From: Phil1 sp964546125
GTDB lineage: Bacteria; Bacillota; Clostridia; Christensenellales; CAG-138
Direction: 5' to 3'
NCBI GenBank assembly: GCA_964546125.1
Contig: CAZJIS010000001.1
Span: 1 to 64,000 of the forward strand
DNA: 64,000 bases
Part shown: positions 15,393 to 22,842 of the stretch, one piece after another
Numbering within the stretch: position 1 is the first letter of the stretch
Layout of the letters: every line of letters begins with the position of its first letter
Translations under genes and position numbers: made by a program
The notes under the pieces: model-generated
Told to the model about the DNA's origin: nothing
The model's database searches: none
The model's input: only the letters and a program-made list of their open reading frames with translations

Positions 15393-16675
15393 GGGTTGCT
15401 TTTTGTACCCTTGGCTGCAAGGTCAACCAATATGATACAGACGCCATGCGCGCGCTGTTTGAAAAGGCGGGCCACGAGGTGGTCGCTTTCGAGGAGGCGG
15501 CGGATGTTTACATCGTCAACACCTGCACGGTGACGGCGGTCGGCGACCAAAAATCCCGGCAGATGGTCTCCCGCGCGCACGCGCGCGCACCGAAGGCTTC
15601 GGTGATCGTCGCCGGGTGCTACGCGCAAAACGACCCGGCGGCGGCATCTGCCCTGCCGGGGGTCGCCGCGATTGCGGGCACGGCCGAGCGGGCGAACATC
15701 GTAGAGCTTGCGGAATCCGTGCTCGCCGGGGTACGCCGGGGGCAGGTAAATGCGTTTCGCGCCCGTGAACCCTTTGAAGAGCTTGATGTTTCCCGCGAGG
15801 GGCGCACGCGGGCCTACCTCAAAATTCAGGATGGGTGCGACCGCTATTGCGCCTATTGCATCATCCCCTATGTGCGCGGGCCGGTGCGCAGCCGCTCGCT
15901 TGCGGACATCGCGCGCCAGCTTGCGGCGCTTGAGGCGGAGGGCTACAAGGAGATTGTCTTGACCGGCATCCACCTGATGAGCTACGGCAAGGATCTTGAG
16001 GGCGTGAGTCTTCTTGATGCGATCGCCGCCGCCGATGCTTTTTCTGGCATCCGCCGCATCCGCCTCGGCTCGCTCGAGCCGCAGCTTTTTTCGCAGACGT
16101 TCGTCGCTTCCCTCGCCGCAAACCCAAAAATCTGCCGCCAGTTTCACCTCTCGCTGCAAAGCGGCAGCGCGGGCGTGCTCGCCCGCATGGGCAGGCGCTA
16201 TACGCCCGAGGATTACCGGCGCTGCGTTGCGATGCTGCGCCAAAAGATGCCCGGCTGCGCGATTACGACCGACCTCATCGCGGGCTTTCCCGGCGAGAGC
16301 GAAGAAGAGTTTGAAGAAACGCTGCGTTTTGCCCAAGAGATCGCGCTCGCGCGCATCCACGCTTTTCCCTATTCAAAGCGCAAAGGCACGCGCGCCTGGG
16401 ACATGCCGGGCCATGTGAGCGCTGAAGTGAAAAAAGCGCGTACGGCGCGCCTTATCGCGCTTGGGCGCGAATGCGAGGCGGCGTTTGCAAAAAGCCATTT
16501 GGGCAAAGCCGAAGAAGCCCTTTTTGAGGAGCGCCGCGGCGCATACCTCGTGGGCCGCACGGGGAGCTATGTGCGCGTGCGCGTGAAAACCGAAGAAACG
16601 CTCGAGGGCGAAATCGCAAAGGTGCGCATTACGGCGGCGCATGGCGCGGCGCTCGAGGGAACAATCATAGAATAA
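15389..16675 (+). CDS. mtaB: tRNA (t6A37) C2-methylthiotransferase MtaB
   Basis: MtaB is a radical-SAM enzyme that converts t6A at position 37 of ANN-decoding tRNAs to ms2t6A. The 428-aa protein has the N-terminal MTTase domain with three cluster-binding Cys (in FCTLGCKVNQ, VNTCTVT and VAGCYAQ), the radical-SAM motif CDRYCAYC near residue 150, and a C-terminal TRAM domain with YVRVRVKTEE. The MtaB type is favoured over MiaB by the CTLGCKVNQYDT opening and genomic position. It overlaps rsmE by 4 nt; the HIT gene follows after 14 nt. Confidence 0.93.
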   Translation: MRVAFCTLGCKVNQYDTDAMRALFEKAGHEVVAFEEAADVYIVNTCTVTAVGDQKSRQMVSRAHARAPKASVIVAGCYAQNDPAAASALPGVAAIAGTAERANIVELAESVLAGVRRGQVNAFRAREPFEELDVSREGRTRAYLKIQDGCDRYCAYCIIPYVRGPVRSRSLADIARQLAALEAEGYKEIVLTGIHLMSYGKDLEGVSLLDAIAAADAFSGIRRIRLGSLEPQLFSQTFVASLAANPKICRQFHLSLQSGSAGVLARMGRRYTPEDYRRCVAMLRQKMPGCAITTDLIAGFPGESEEEFEETLRFAQEIALARIHAFPYSKRKGTRAWDMPGHVSAEVKKARTARLIALGRECEAAFAKSHLGKAEEALFEERRGAYLVGRTGSYVRVRVKTEETLEGEIAKVRITAAHGAALEGTIIE

Positions 16676-16689
16676 GAAAGGGAGAAGAG

Positions 16690-17025
16690 ATGAACAACTG
16701 CCTGTTCTGCAAAATCATAAGCGGCGGGATCCCCTCAAAAAAGGTTTATGAAGACGAACTTGTGTTCGCGTTTTACGACATTGACCCCAAGGCGCCCGTG
16801 CATGTGCTGATCGTGCCCAAAGCGCATTGCGACAGCGTGCTCGAAGCGGATGCGATGACCGTGGCCGCCTTGTTTGAGGCCGCAAAAAAGATTGCAAAGG
16901 AGCTTGGGGTCGCAAAAACCGGCTTCCGCCTTGTGCTCAACACAGGGGAGGACGGCGGGCAAAGCGTGGGCCACCTGCACATGCACCTCTTGGGCGCACG
17001 CGCGCTTGCCTGGCCCCCGGGCTAG
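16690..17025 (+). CDS. HIT family nucleotide-binding protein
   Basis: This is a 111-aa HINT-type protein with the histidine-triad motif HLHMHLLG near the C-terminus, the N-terminal CLFCKIISGGIPS and the central HVLIVPKAHCDSV. Family members hydrolyse nucleoside phosphoramidates or adenylated substrates. The two N-terminal Cys suggest the zinc-binding form. It closes the prmA-rsmE-mtaB operon, with GGGAGAAG before the ATG. The rpsU promoter begins 8 nt after its stop. Confidence 0.92.
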   Translation: MNNCLFCKIISGGIPSKKVYEDELVFAFYDIDPKAPVHVLIVPKAHCDSVLEADAMTVAALFEAAKKIAKELGVAKTGFRLVLNTGEDGGQSVGHLHMHLLGARALAWPPG

Positions 17026-17032
17026 AATTAAG

Positions 17033-17061
17033 TTGACTTTGCATGCCCCGTCCTTTATAAT
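17033..17061 (+). promoter_or_regulatory. sigma-A promoter for rpsU
   Basis: TTGACT at 17033-17038 and TATAAT at 17056-17061 with a 17-nt spacer form one of the strongest promoters in the window, as expected for a ribosomal protein gene. Confidence 0.85.
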
Positions 17062-17135
17062 TGCTTTGTGTTTCGCACAAACGCAGCCTTTTGCGGCAAA
17101 AGTCGCTATGTTGCATTTAGAGGGGGGGGATATGA

Positions 17136-17306
17136 ATGGAAATCCGTGTAGGCGAAAACGAGTCCCTGGAAAGTGCTCTAAAACGTTTTAAGCGCAAGTG
17201 CGCGCGTTCCGGCGTCCTGGCCGAGGTCCGCAGGCGTGAGCATTACGAAAAACCCAGCGTCAAGCGCAAGAAAAAAGCCGAAGCCGCGAGGAAACGCAAG
17301 TATTGA
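17136..17306 (+). CDS. rpsU: 30S ribosomal protein S21
   Basis: This is a 56-aa, highly basic small-subunit protein involved in translation initiation. It is recognised from MEIRVGENESLESALKRFKRK, REHYEKPSVKRKKK and the Lys/Arg-rich end. The ATG at 17136 gives the S21 frame. A competing ATG at 17132 is in another frame and sits between the same ribosome binding site (AGGGGGGG, 17121-17128) and the true start. The gene has its own promoter and terminator. Confidence 0.96.
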   Translation: MEIRVGENESLESALKRFKRKCARSGVLAEVRRREHYEKPSVKRKKKAEAARKRKY

Positions 17307-17383
17307 TCCCCACGCTTCATAAAAGCTGGTTCAGGCGGCGCTGCCGCGGTGCGAAAACAAAACGGCAATAAGCTAACGAAATG

Positions 17384-17414
17384 AGATCCGGTTCACGCCG
17401 GATCTTTCTCTTTT
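17384..17414 (+). terminator. rho-independent terminator of rpsU
   Basis: An 8-bp perfect stem (AGATCCGG with CCGGATCT) and 6-nt loop are followed by TTCTCTTTTT, 78 nt past the rpsU stop. Confidence 0.88.
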
Positions 17415-17454
17415 TGGCGGTTTTTGCGCATATCCTTTTTTAAGGGGTGAGCGT

Positions 17455-17697
17455 ATGGAATGCATTACGTTTTGCGAGCTGCGGCGAAAGGAAGTCATCA
17501 ACCTGCGGGACGGCGCGCGGCTCGGCTTGATCTGCGATCTTGAAATGGATAGCTGCACGGGCCATGTGCACGCAATTGTCGTGCCTGGGCCGCCGCGGCT
17601 CTGGGGCCTGCTAAAGGGGGACGAGGAACTTGTCATCCCTTATAAATGCATCAGCAAAATAGGGGACGATGTGATTTTAGTCGACATCTCCATGTAA
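17455..17697 (+). CDS. YlmC/YmxH family sporulation protein (PRC-barrel)
   Basis: This is an 80-aa PRC-barrel-like protein. The family signature is clear: CELRRKEVINLRDGARLG, then DLEMDSCTGHVHAIVVPG, then PYKCISKIGDDVILVD. Members are widespread in spore-formers and named for sporulation association, but their molecular role is not established. The gene follows the rpsU terminator and precedes nrdR by 61 nt. The ribosome binding site is AAGGGG, 7 nt before the ATG. Confidence 0.9.
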   Translation: MECITFCELRRKEVINLRDGARLGLICDLEMDSCTGHVHAIVVPGPPRLWGLLKGDEELVIPYKCISKIGDDVILVDISM

Positions 17698-17758
17698 ATG
17701 GCGCTGGCCTATTGGCGATCTTTCGTGATATAATCAAAAAAAACCGGAGGGTGCATCC

Positions 17759-18214
17759 ATGAAGTGCAGGTATTGCCTCGGCACCGAGAGCAAGGTCGTC
17801 GACTCGCGTCCCACGGAGGACGGGACGAGCATACGTCGCAGGCGCGAGTGCATCTCTTGCGGGCGCAGGTTTACAACCTACGAAAAAATCGAAGAGATCC
17901 CGATTATGGTCATCAAAAGGGATGGCCGCCGCGAGCCTTTCGACAGCGAGAAGATTCTTCTTGGCGTGCGCAAGGCCTGCGAAAAACGCCCCGTTTCCGC
18001 AACGGAGATGGATAAGGTCGTCGAGGATGTCGTGCGCGAGGTGTTCAACACCCTCGAGCAGGAGGTCACGAGCGTTTACATCGGCGAATGCGTGATGAAT
18101 CGCCTGAAGGATCTCGACGAGGTAGCCTATGTGCGTTTTGCCTCGGTGTACCGCCAGTTTAAGGACATCAACACGTTTATGGAAGAATTAAAACTCCTCT
18201 TGGGTGAAAAATGA
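17759..18214 (+). CDS. nrdR: transcriptional repressor NrdR
   Basis: NrdR is a zinc-ribbon/ATP-cone repressor of ribonucleotide reductase genes that senses (d)ATP. The 151-aa protein has the zinc ribbon MKCRYCLGTESKVVDSR...CISCGRRFTTYE (Cys pairs near residues 3/6 and 31/34) and the ATP-cone MVIKRDGRREPFDSEKIL. Length is standard. A perfect -10 box (TATAAT, 17729-17734) lies 25 nt upstream. The end overlaps pgeF by 4 nt. No reductase genes are in this window. Confidence 0.97.
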   Translation: MKCRYCLGTESKVVDSRPTEDGTSIRRRRECISCGRRFTTYEKIEEIPIMVIKRDGRREPFDSEKILLGVRKACEKRPVSATEMDKVVEDVVREVFNTLEQEVTSVYIGECVMNRLKDLDEVAYVRFASVYRQFKDINTFMEELKLLLGEK

Positions 18215-19068
18215 GAGGTAACGGTTCCGATATTTATTTGAATGCGGCCGCGCTCATGCAGCACGGCTGTATTTATGAAGAGCGCGAGGGCATCGGTATC
18301 TTCCGTGCCCAAAGCCTCTTGAACATTCCTTTCATTCAACACGGCTTCACCGCGCGAAAGGGCGGGGTGAGCGAGCCGCCCTTTGATTCGCTTAATTTAA
18401 GGCTCGGGCGTGAGGACTGCGAGGAGCACGTGCGCGAGAATTTCCGCCGTCTTTGCAGGCGCGAGGGTATTTCGGAAGAGAGCCTCACGATCGTCAGCTT
18501 CGAGCACGGCAGCACGGTGCTGCGCGTCGGTGCAAAAGATGCAGGGCGCGGATACTGCCGCAAACCGCTTCCCGCCTGCGACGGCATCGTGACGAACAGC
18601 CCCGGGGTAACCCTTGTGACAGACCATGCGGACTGCGGCTGCATCTTCGCCTGCGATCCCCTGAACCGCGCCATCGGCCTTGCGCACGCGGGCTGGAAGG
18701 GGACGCTTGGGCGCATCGGCGAAAAGCTCGTGCGGCTCATGGCGCAATCGTTTGGAAGCGACCCCGCGGCGCTCATCATGTCGACAGGCCCCTGCATTTG
18801 CGGGCATTGTTATGAAGTGGACGAGGCGCTCGCCAAGCGCTTTGAAAAGGAGTTTGCAACGGATGCGTGCGCTTACCCCGGCAAGCCCGGCAAGGCGCAG
18901 CTTTCGCTTGAAACTGCCGTGGCGATCCAACTGCTTGACGCCGGCGTTTTAGCCCAAAACATCACAATGATGGAATGCTGCACCTATGAAAATCCCGAAA
19001 CGCTCTTCTCTCACAGGCGGGATCGGGGTCGCACGGGCGACATGGCCGGCTTCATGAAAATTGTTTGA
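18211..19068 (+). CDS. pgeF: peptidoglycan editing factor PgeF (laccase-domain, DUF152)
   Basis: PgeF-family proteins are copper/zinc-binding laccase-like enzymes; in E. coli the protein removes L-Ser-containing peptidoglycan precursors. The 285-aa protein has the family's FIQHGFTARKGGVSEPPFDSLNL, TDHADCGCIF, AHAGWKGTLGRI (metal His) and GPCICGHCYEV. Against many members it has Asp-Cys-Gly-Cys at the usual DCLP position. The ATG overlaps the nrdR stop by 4 nt. A hairpin at 19090-19124 may end this transcript. Confidence 0.9.
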   Translation: MRGNGSDIYLNAAALMQHGCIYEEREGIGIFRAQSLLNIPFIQHGFTARKGGVSEPPFDSLNLRLGREDCEEHVRENFRRLCRREGISEESLTIVSFEHGSTVLRVGAKDAGRGYCRKPLPACDGIVTNSPGVTLVTDHADCGCIFACDPLNRAIGLAHAGWKGTLGRIGEKLVRLMAQSFGSDPAALIMSTGPCICGHCYEVDEALAKRFEKEFATDACAYPGKPGKAQLSLETAVAIQLLDAGVLAQNITMMECCTYENPETLFSHRRDRGRTGDMAGFMKIV

Positions 19069-19089
19069 ATTTGACACGAAAAATAGAGC

Positions 19090-19124
19090 AACCTCCGGGC
19101 AAACTGTGATTGCGTCCGGAGGTT
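19090..19124 (+). terminator. hairpin between pgeF and the membrane-protein gene; its 3' arm holds the next ribosome binding site
   Basis: AACCTCCGG (19090-19098) pairs perfectly with CCGGAGGTT (19116-19124), followed by TTGATTTG. The loop is 17 nt, long for a terminator. The GGAGG in the 3' arm is also the ribosome binding site of the GTG start at 19132, so it may also limit translation of that gene. Confidence 0.5.
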
Positions 19125-19131
19125 TTGATTT

Positions 19132-19569
19132 GTGGAAAATTATGTTTGCGCAAGTTTATGCGTTTTGATTTTATCCCTGTGCGGCTGTTTGGACGGCACG
19201 CTTGAAAAAACGCGCCTTTCGCGCGCGGATGCCGCGTTTGCGGCGCTGTGCGTGCTGGCGCTTTCCTCGTTTCGCTTCAAGCCCTTCGCCGAATTTGATA
19301 TCGACGTTGCGGCGCTCGCTCTGCCCGTAGTGTTCGCTCTGCTGAGCATCCGGCGCGAAGGTCAGGCTTCACGGTTGCTTGCGCGCTTTGCGCTGCTATG
19401 CGCGCTGCCGGTCGCGGCATCCGCCGTGACGATGCTCTATGAGCTATCCATGACGACCTATGCATACTTTTCGCTGCGCGCGCGCTCGGTGTGCCTTGCG
19501 CAAATCGTGCTGTGCGCGCTTGCGCTCGCTATCGCCTCATTCCGCCGCAGCGAAGAAGAAGCCGTGTGA
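19132..19569 (+). CDS. hypothetical integral membrane protein, 145 aa
   Basis: I do not recognise the family. About four hydrophobic segments are visible, near residues 3-20, 36-48, 58-72 and 85-105, with another near 120-138, and a short acidic end (RRSEEEAV). The start is GTG with GGAGG 8 nt upstream. It lies directly upstream of spoIIIAA, where Bacillus carries the unrelated small membrane gene yqhV, so a link to sporulation is possible but unproven. The last codons overlap a candidate sigma-E promoter. Confidence 0.7.
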   Translation: MENYVCASLCVLILSLCGCLDGTLEKTRLSRADAAFAALCVLALSSFRFKPFAEFDIDVAALALPVVFALLSIRREGQASRLLARFALLCALPVAASAVTMLYELSMTTYAYFSLRARSVCLAQIVLCALALAIASFRRSEEEAV

Positions 19570-19596
19570 TATTCCCTTTTGCATGCTCATATCCAT
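19568..19596 (+). promoter_or_regulatory. candidate sigma-E promoter for the spoIIIA operon
   Basis: GATATT (19568-19573) and CATATCCAT (19588-19596) are 14 nt apart, close to the Bacillus sigma-E pattern (ATA-type -35, CATA-type -10). The spoIIIA operon is known to be sigma-E controlled in B. subtilis. A short inverted repeat (CCATAG, AACAA loop, CTATGG; 19593-19609) directly follows and touches the GGAGG ribosome binding site. The match is by eye only. Confidence 0.4.
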
Positions 19597-19621
19597 AGAA
19601 CAACTATGGAGGACATGCACA

Positions 19622-20533
19622 ATGCAACTACCTGCAAAAAATCCGATCAGCGTATTACATCCATTCATACCGCAGTGGCTGCGCGCCGCTATCGAGCGCG
19701 AGGACATCGAGGGCCTGGAAGAAATCCGCGTGCGCGCGGGGCGGCCGATCCAGCTCGTGTACGCTTCGGGAGAGCGGATGCTGCCGCTTTCACCGGACGC
19801 GGAGCTGCTTTTTGAGCTGCTCGAAAGCCTGTGCGAGCATTCGGTCGCCGCAAAGGAACGGGAGCTTGCGGAAGGCTATCTTACCGTGCGCGGCTGCCGC
19901 GTGGGCATCTCCGGCCGGGCGGTTGCGCGGGGAAGCGAAGGCTCCATTGCGCGCTATTCGCATGTGACGGGCTTCAACCTGCGCTTGGCGCGCGAGGTGC
20001 GCGGTTGCGCGGAGCCCGTGATGCACGAGTTTTATGACGGTGAGGGCGGGGTTATGGGGGCCCTCGTGCTCTCCGCGCCGGGCGCGGGGAAAACGACGCT
20101 TTTGCGCGATGCGGCGCGCCTCCTCTCCGATGGATGGCGAAGCGAGCGCGGCAGGAAGGTGGCTGTCGCCGACGAGCGCGGCGAGCTTGCGGGCGCTTAT
20201 CTTGGCGTGTCCACGTTCGACGTGGGCGCGCGCACGGATGTGACGGATGGCTGCAATAAGGCGGAAGCCATGCGCTCGCTCATCCGCAGCATGTCGCCCG
20301 AGGTGCTCGTCACCGATGAGATCGGTTCCGATGCCGATGCGCAGGCCGTTCTCTGGGCGGCAGCCTCGGGCGTTGCGGTGCTCGCGAGCGCCCATGCGCG
20401 CGACGAGCGCGAAGCGCTGCGCAAACCCTACCTTAAGACGCTCATCGAAGCGGGCTGTTTTGACAAGCTTCTCGTGCTTCGGCGCGAGGGGAACTATGCG
20501 AACATCCGCGCGGTGCGCCTTGCTCTCCCATGA
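19622..20533 (+). CDS. spoIIIAA: stage III sporulation protein AA (ATPase)
   Basis: SpoIIIAA is the secretion-type ATPase of the SpoIIIA-SpoIIQ channel linking mother cell and forespore. The 303-aa protein has the N-terminal EEIRVRAGRPIQLV, GYLTVRGCRVGISGRAV, Walker A SAPGAGKTTLLRD (about residue 155), a Walker-B-like segment in EVLVTDEIGSDAD and ASAHARDE. The ATG at 19622 is chosen because GGAGG (19608-19612) precedes it; the open frame extends upstream without support. It overlaps spoIIIAB by 4 nt. All eight spoIIIA genes follow in order. Confidence 0.95.
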   Translation: MQLPAKNPISVLHPFIPQWLRAAIEREDIEGLEEIRVRAGRPIQLVYASGERMLPLSPDAELLFELLESLCEHSVAAKERELAEGYLTVRGCRVGISGRAVARGSEGSIARYSHVTGFNLRLAREVRGCAEPVMHEFYDGEGGVMGALVLSAPGAGKTTLLRDAARLLSDGWRSERGRKVAVADERGELAGAYLGVSTFDVGARTDVTDGCNKAEAMRSLIRSMSPEVLVTDEIGSDADAQAVLWAAASGVAVLASAHARDEREALRKPYLKTLIEAGCFDKLLVLRREGNYANIRAVRLALP

Positions 20534-21003
20534 GGGCGGTGCTGGCGCTTGCCGTGCTGCTTCTTTGCGCGTGGGCGGGCAACAGGCGGCGCGCGAAGCT
20601 CGAGGCGCGCACGGAGGCGGTTGCGGCGATCGCCGCCGACATGCGCAGGCTGCGCGATGTGATGGAGCTGACGCCCATGCCCATCGCCGAGGCCGCACAA
20701 AGGCTGCACTGCGGGGTGTGGCGTGCATTCATTGAAAACCTGCAAAACCGCGGCGCGCGGCAGGCGTGGGAGGAAGCGCTCGCGGGCGCGCCCGAGCTCG
20801 ACGCGGATAGGGATGCGCTCGGCGGCTTCGTGGAAGCCCTGCGCGCGAGCGAAATGCAAACGCAGCTCAACGCCTTGAGCCTTATTATCCGCGAGCTTGA
20901 AAAAAGGCGCGGCGCGCTCACAGGGGAGCTAGAGAAAAAGGGCAGGCTCTACACCTCGCTTGGCGTGCTCTTTGGGTTAGCCTTGGCGCTGCTGGTCCTT
21001 TAG
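20530..21003 (+). CDS. spoIIIAB: stage III sporulation protein AB
   Basis: The 157-aa protein has an N-terminal membrane helix (about 3-18), a central helical domain related to type II secretion GspF, with EAVAAIAADMRRLRDVMELTPMPI, and a C-terminal hydrophobic helix (LGVLFGLALALLVL). It is a membrane component of the SpoIIIA channel and likely partner of the AA ATPase. It overlaps spoIIIAA by 4 nt and lies 9 nt before spoIIIAC. Assignment rests on both sequence and gene order. Confidence 0.9.
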   Translation: MRAVLALAVLLLCAWAGNRRRAKLEARTEAVAAIAADMRRLRDVMELTPMPIAEAAQRLHCGVWRAFIENLQNRGARQAWEEALAGAPELDADRDALGGFVEALRASEMQTQLNALSLIIRELEKRRGALTGELEKKGRLYTSLGVLFGLALALLVL

Positions 21004-21012
21004 GGAGGCAAT

Positions 21013-21207
21013 ATGGACATTTCGATCATCATCAAAATCGCGGGCGTGGGCCTGCTGGTCGCAATCATCAGCCAGCTTTTGAAGCAGACCGGGCGGGACG
21101 ACATGGCCATGCTCGCCGCTGTTGCGGGGCTTGTGATCACGCTTGCGATGGTCGTGAACCTAATCGCGACCCTGTTTGACAACGTCAAGAGCATTTTCGG
21201 TTTATAG
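21013..21207 (+). CDS. spoIIIAC: stage III sporulation protein AC
   Basis: This is a 64-aa membrane protein with two hydrophobic helices around a short polar loop: IIIKIAGVGLLVAIISQLLKQ and MLAAVAGLVITLAMVVNLI. The conserved GRDDMAMLAAVAGL loop is typical of SpoIIIAC. It has GGAGG before ATG and belongs to the spoIIIA operon. SpoIIIAC and SpoIIIAD are related and both sit in the forespore-engulfing membrane of the mother cell. Confidence 0.95.
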   Translation: MDISIIIKIAGVGLLVAIISQLLKQTGRDDMAMLAAVAGLVITLAMVVNLIATLFDNVKSIFGL

Positions 21208-21215
21208 GCAAGCAT

Positions 21216-21611
21216 ATGAGCGCGCTCAAGATCGCGGGTTTTGCCATAGCCGCCGCCGCCGCGTCGCTGACGGTGCGCGCTTATCGCCCGGAGCTTTCGC
21301 TGCAGATCGGCGTCGCCGCGGGGTTGATGCTTCTAATCTACGCGCTCGGGGAGGTAGGCGGCGCGTTTGCGGAGCTTTCTTCCTATGTGGAGCGCTTTGG
21401 CATTCCCGCTTCCTACATCGCGGCGATGCTCAAGGTCACGGGCATCGTTTACCTTATTCAGTTTGCGGCGGAGGTTTGCAGAGATTCGGGCGAGAACGCC
21501 GTCGCCGCCAAAACGGAGCTTGCCGGGCGTGTGATGATCCTCGTCGTGTGCCTGCCCGTAATCAAGACAGTATTCGAGCTGATCGTGGAGCTTGCGGGAG
21601 GCGCGCTGTGA
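21216..21611 (+). CDS. spoIIIAD: stage III sporulation protein AD
   Basis: This 131-aa polytopic membrane protein is related to SpoIIIAC with extra helices. Visible family segments are LSLQIGVAAGLMLLIYAL, ASYIAAMLKVTGIVYLIQFAAEVCRDSGENAVAAKTELAGRVMIL and a C-terminal helix ending VELAGGAL. Length matches the family. The stop overlaps the GTG start of spoIIIAE by 4 nt. Confidence 0.95.
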   Translation: MSALKIAGFAIAAAAASLTVRAYRPELSLQIGVAAGLMLLIYALGEVGGAFAELSSYVERFGIPASYIAAMLKVTGIVYLIQFAAEVCRDSGENAVAAKTELAGRVMILVVCLPVIKTVFELIVELAGGAL

Positions 21612-22672
21612 ATGAACTCGATCTTTCCGGCATCGGCGAACTCGATCTCACGGCCTGGCAGGAGCTGTGGCAGGGGTTTGGCAGCTCATTCACTCTCGGT
21701 TTTTCGGGCGTTGGAGATATGATTTCAAAGCTTGCGCAGGGTTCGGAGGGACTCAGCGCCACGCGCGCGCTCGACGCGGTGCGCGAGCTTGCGATCGCCG
21801 CCTTTCGCGATTCACTTTCCTCCTACCTTGCGCTTCTTGCGGTCGCCGTACTCGCGGCGCTCATCGGCGTCATATCAAAAGAAAAGGACGGCGTGGGCGG
21901 CGCGGCGGGCTTTTTGTGCTTTGGCATGGGCGCGGCCCTCGTGGCCTATAACCTTGCGCGCATCACGGCGCTCACGGTCTCCTCGATCGATGCGCTCTCG
22001 CGCTGCATGGAGGCGGTCACGCCCGTGATGAGCGCGGCGCTCGCGGCGACGGGGAGCGCGGCTTCCGGCACGCTCATGCAGCCGCTGAGCGCGTTTTTGA
22101 GCCTCGCTGTTTCGGGCGCGTTCAAAGGCCTTGTGCTGCCGCTTACGGGTGCTGCGGGCATGGCGGCGATGCTCGGCGTGCTCGGCGAGAGCGGCGGCTT
22201 CGAGCATATGTTCGCACTGCTCAAATCCGCCGTAAAATGGATCACCGGGGCGGTATTTACGGTGTATTTCGGCGTAGTATCTATACAGGGAATCACCGTT
22301 GCGCGCGCCGACAGCCTTGCGATGCGAACGGCCCGTTACGCGCTCGACCGGTCTGTCCCCATCGTGGGCGGCGCTGTTTCGGGCACGCTCGACACGCTCA
22401 TCACGAGCGCATCGCTGATTAAAAACGCGGCGGGGGCCGCGGCCGTGCTCAGCGCCGTGATGATCGCCGCCGCACCGTTGACCGCAATCGCCTGTTCGGG
22501 CCTTGCTTGCCGGGCGGTCGCCGCGCTGTGTGAGCCGCTCGGGGACCGCCGCATCCCCGGCATGCTCGCGCGCATGGCCGAAGTTTGCACGCTGCTGTTT
22601 GCGGTGCTCATCGCCGTAGCCGCGATGTTCATCATCACCGTGGGGTTGACCTTCGCGGCGGGCAACCCATGA
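21608..22672 (+). CDS. spoIIIAE: stage III sporulation protein AE
   Basis: This large polytopic component of the channel has 354 aa, a soluble N-terminal ~50 residues and about eight membrane segments. Recognisable stretches are SYLALLAVAVLAALIGV, MEAVTPVMSAALAATGS, ITGAVFTVYFGVVSIQG and PIVGGAVSGTLDTLITSASLIKNAAG. The chosen start is a GTG at 21608, overlapping the spoIIIAD stop by 4 nt; the longer open frame from 21176 runs through spoIIIAD in the wrong frame and is not coding. The end overlaps spoIIIAF by 4 nt. Confidence 0.95.
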   Translation: MNELDLSGIGELDLTAWQELWQGFGSSFTLGFSGVGDMISKLAQGSEGLSATRALDAVRELAIAAFRDSLSSYLALLAVAVLAALIGVISKEKDGVGGAAGFLCFGMGAALVAYNLARITALTVSSIDALSRCMEAVTPVMSAALAATGSAASGTLMQPLSAFLSLAVSGAFKGLVLPLTGAAGMAAMLGVLGESGGFEHMFALLKSAVKWITGAVFTVYFGVVSIQGITVARADSLAMRTARYALDRSVPIVGGAVSGTLDTLITSASLIKNAAGAAAVLSAVMIAAAPLTAIACSGLACRAVAALCEPLGDRRIPGMLARMAEVCTLLFAVLIAVAAMFIITVGLTFAAGNP

Positions 22673-22842
22673 GCGCGCTCATGCGATTGATGACGCGCCT
22701 TGGCGCGATCGCTCTTGTTGCAGCGGCGTGCGAGTTCGCGCTCCCCAAGGGCAACCTTAAGAGCAGCGCAAAAAAAGCGATGTCGCTGATGGTATTGGTG
22801 AACACCATCGAATGCGTGGTCGAGCTGATAGGGGAAATGTGA
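22669..22842 (+). CDS. spoIIIAF: SpoIIIAF-like protein, very short form (57 aa)
   Basis: By position and pattern this is SpoIIIAF: an N-terminal helix (LGAIALVAAACEFALP), a short polar turn (KGNLKSSAKKAMS) and a second helix (LMVLVNTIECVVELI). These match the two membrane helices at the start of Bacillus SpoIIIAF. That protein has about 200 residues with a ring-building-type C-terminal domain, which is absent here. The gene is bounded by exact overlaps with spoIIIAE (4 nt) and spoIIIAG (1-nt stop/start TGATG), so it looks like a genuine short form, not a frameshift. Confidence 0.75.
   Translation: MSALMRLMTRLGAIALVAAACEFALPKGNLKSSAKKAMSLMVLVNTIECVVELIGEM

Noticed and set aside
17132..17191. 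Alternative ATG just upstream of rpsU giving a short peptide
   Set aside because: It is out of frame with S21 and shares the ribosome binding site; the S21 frame from 17136 matches the family exactly.
21176..21607. Long extension of the spoIIIAE frame upstream through spoIIIAD
   Set aside because: It reads spoIIIAD out of frame; the GTG at 21608 overlapping the spoIIIAD stop is the natural start.
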